In this document: positions 4,880-5,136 of the stretch, one piece after another
Layout of the letters: every line of letters begins with the position of its first letter
Position numbering within the stretch: position 1 is the stretch's first letter
DNA from: Deinococcus sp.
GTDB taxonomy: Bacteria > Deinococcota > Deinococci > Deinococcales > Deinococcaceae
DNA length: 5,136 bases
Direction: 5' to 3'
Assembly: GCF_018260405.1 (NCBI RefSeq)
Contig: NZ_JAGLBG010000127.1
Coordinates: 1-5,136, forward strand
Position numbers and translations under genes: made by a program
Notes under the pieces: model-generated
The model's database searches: none
Told to the model about the DNA's origin: nothing
Seen by the model: the letters and a program-made list of their open reading frames with translations, nothing else

Positions 4880-4924
4880 TCCGCTCGGATTGAGTCTAGT
4901 TATTTCAGATTCAATCCGAGCGGA
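4880..4924. terminator. Large palindromic hairpin after the acyl-CoA dehydrogenase gene
   Basis: The arms 4880-4897 and 4907-4924 form an 18-bp stem in which 17 pairs are Watson-Crick and one is G-T, closed by a 9-nt loop (AGTTATTTC). The core is CCGCTCGGATTGA / TCAATCCGAGCGG. It begins 53 bp after the stop codon. There is no clear T-run on either side, so it could be a non-canonical or bidirectional terminator, an mRNA-stabilising 3' structure, or a copy of a dispersed palindromic repeat. The structure is certain; the role is inferred. Confidence 0.6.
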
Positions 4925-5136
4925 CTCTTAGAGGGGCGCCGCAGAGCCAATCGGCACAAAAACGGGTTCCGGGCGTAGGGCGGGCCACCCGGCGCAGTCC
5001 TGGGGTATCAACGAAACAGACGGCAGTCTATATAAACTAGCCCCGGCAACCACGTTCTTTTCTTAGAGGCTGTCTGAGGCCCTAACCATGGGAAATGTTT
5101 TAGGCTTTAACGGTGGAACGCGCAGCTTACCCTAGC
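4925..5136. other. Right edge with no recognisable gene
   Basis: No ORF worth calling. The longest start-to-stop reading near the end is a 15-codon ATG ORF at 5088-5135. A TATATAAACT stretch (5029-5038) could be a -10 element but has no TTGACA-like partner at normal spacing on either strand. CCGGG (4969-4973) and CCCGG (4988-4992) can pair across a 14-nt loop. The string GAGGCTGTCTGAGG (5066-5079) faintly recalls insertion-sequence ends, but no matching second end is present in the window. Confidence 0.4.

Noticed and set aside
4961..5000. GGGTTCC-containing GC-rich stretch as part of a tRNA
   Set aside because: It lacks the GGTTCRA T-loop, an acceptor stem pairing and an anticodon arm at the right spacing.
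5066..5079. GAGGCTGTCTGAGG as the end of an insertion sequence
   Set aside because: The resemblance is from memory only. No second inverted end or transposase reading frame is visible before the window stops.

Overview
The window looks like a chromosomal piece of a GC-rich bacterium, most likely a Deinococcus or a close relative. That placement is inference from gene content, codon use and protein style: a very-long-chain-type acyl-CoA dehydrogenase, a class I-like soluble P450, a PrxQ-type peroxiredoxin and AAGGAG ribosome sites. It does not rest on a diagnostic marker. There are four well-supported genes. I see no tRNA, rRNA, CRISPR array or intact transposase.

Layout. Positions 1-295 hold no intact gene, only three short in-frame pieces that may be the wreck of a gene tail, plus a weak hairpin. 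Positions 296-2481 (minus strand) form a compact operon read from right to left: a MarR-family regulator, a cytochrome P450 27 bp downstream, and a Bcp/PrxQ peroxiredoxin whose ATG overlaps the P450 stop codon (ATGA). A near-perfect palindrome (TTGCAA-N-TTGCAA core, 2503-2523) lies just upstream of the regulator and covers an extended -10 promoter, as expected for autoregulation. Positions 2530-3179 are a long, AT-richer gap without a credible protein gene. It is dense in inverted repeats: a minus-strand terminator-like hairpin, a 9-bp inverted repeat with a nested hairpin, three adjacent hairpins, and a 19-bp inverted repeat (18/19) with a 129-bp spacer. The last lies inside a weaker inverted similarity spanning about 2902-3144, so it could be a MITE-like element, a structured RNA, or both. 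Positions 3180-4826 (plus strand) encode a 548-residue acyl-CoA dehydrogenase. It is followed by an 18-bp-stem hairpin at 4880-4924, and no gene is visible from there to the window end.

How the genes fit together. The tight P450-peroxiredoxin pairing suggests oxidation of a hydrophobic substrate coupled to removal of peroxide, either leaked by an uncoupled P450 or formed from the product. The MarR protein has no cysteine, so it more likely senses a small ligand than a thiol oxidant. The divergent acyl-CoA dehydrogenase starts about 650 bp away and need not share control, although a link between fatty-acyl oxidation and a P450 acting on lipid-like molecules is possible. The most unusual parts of the window are the structured intergenic region and the P450-peroxiredoxin translational overlap.
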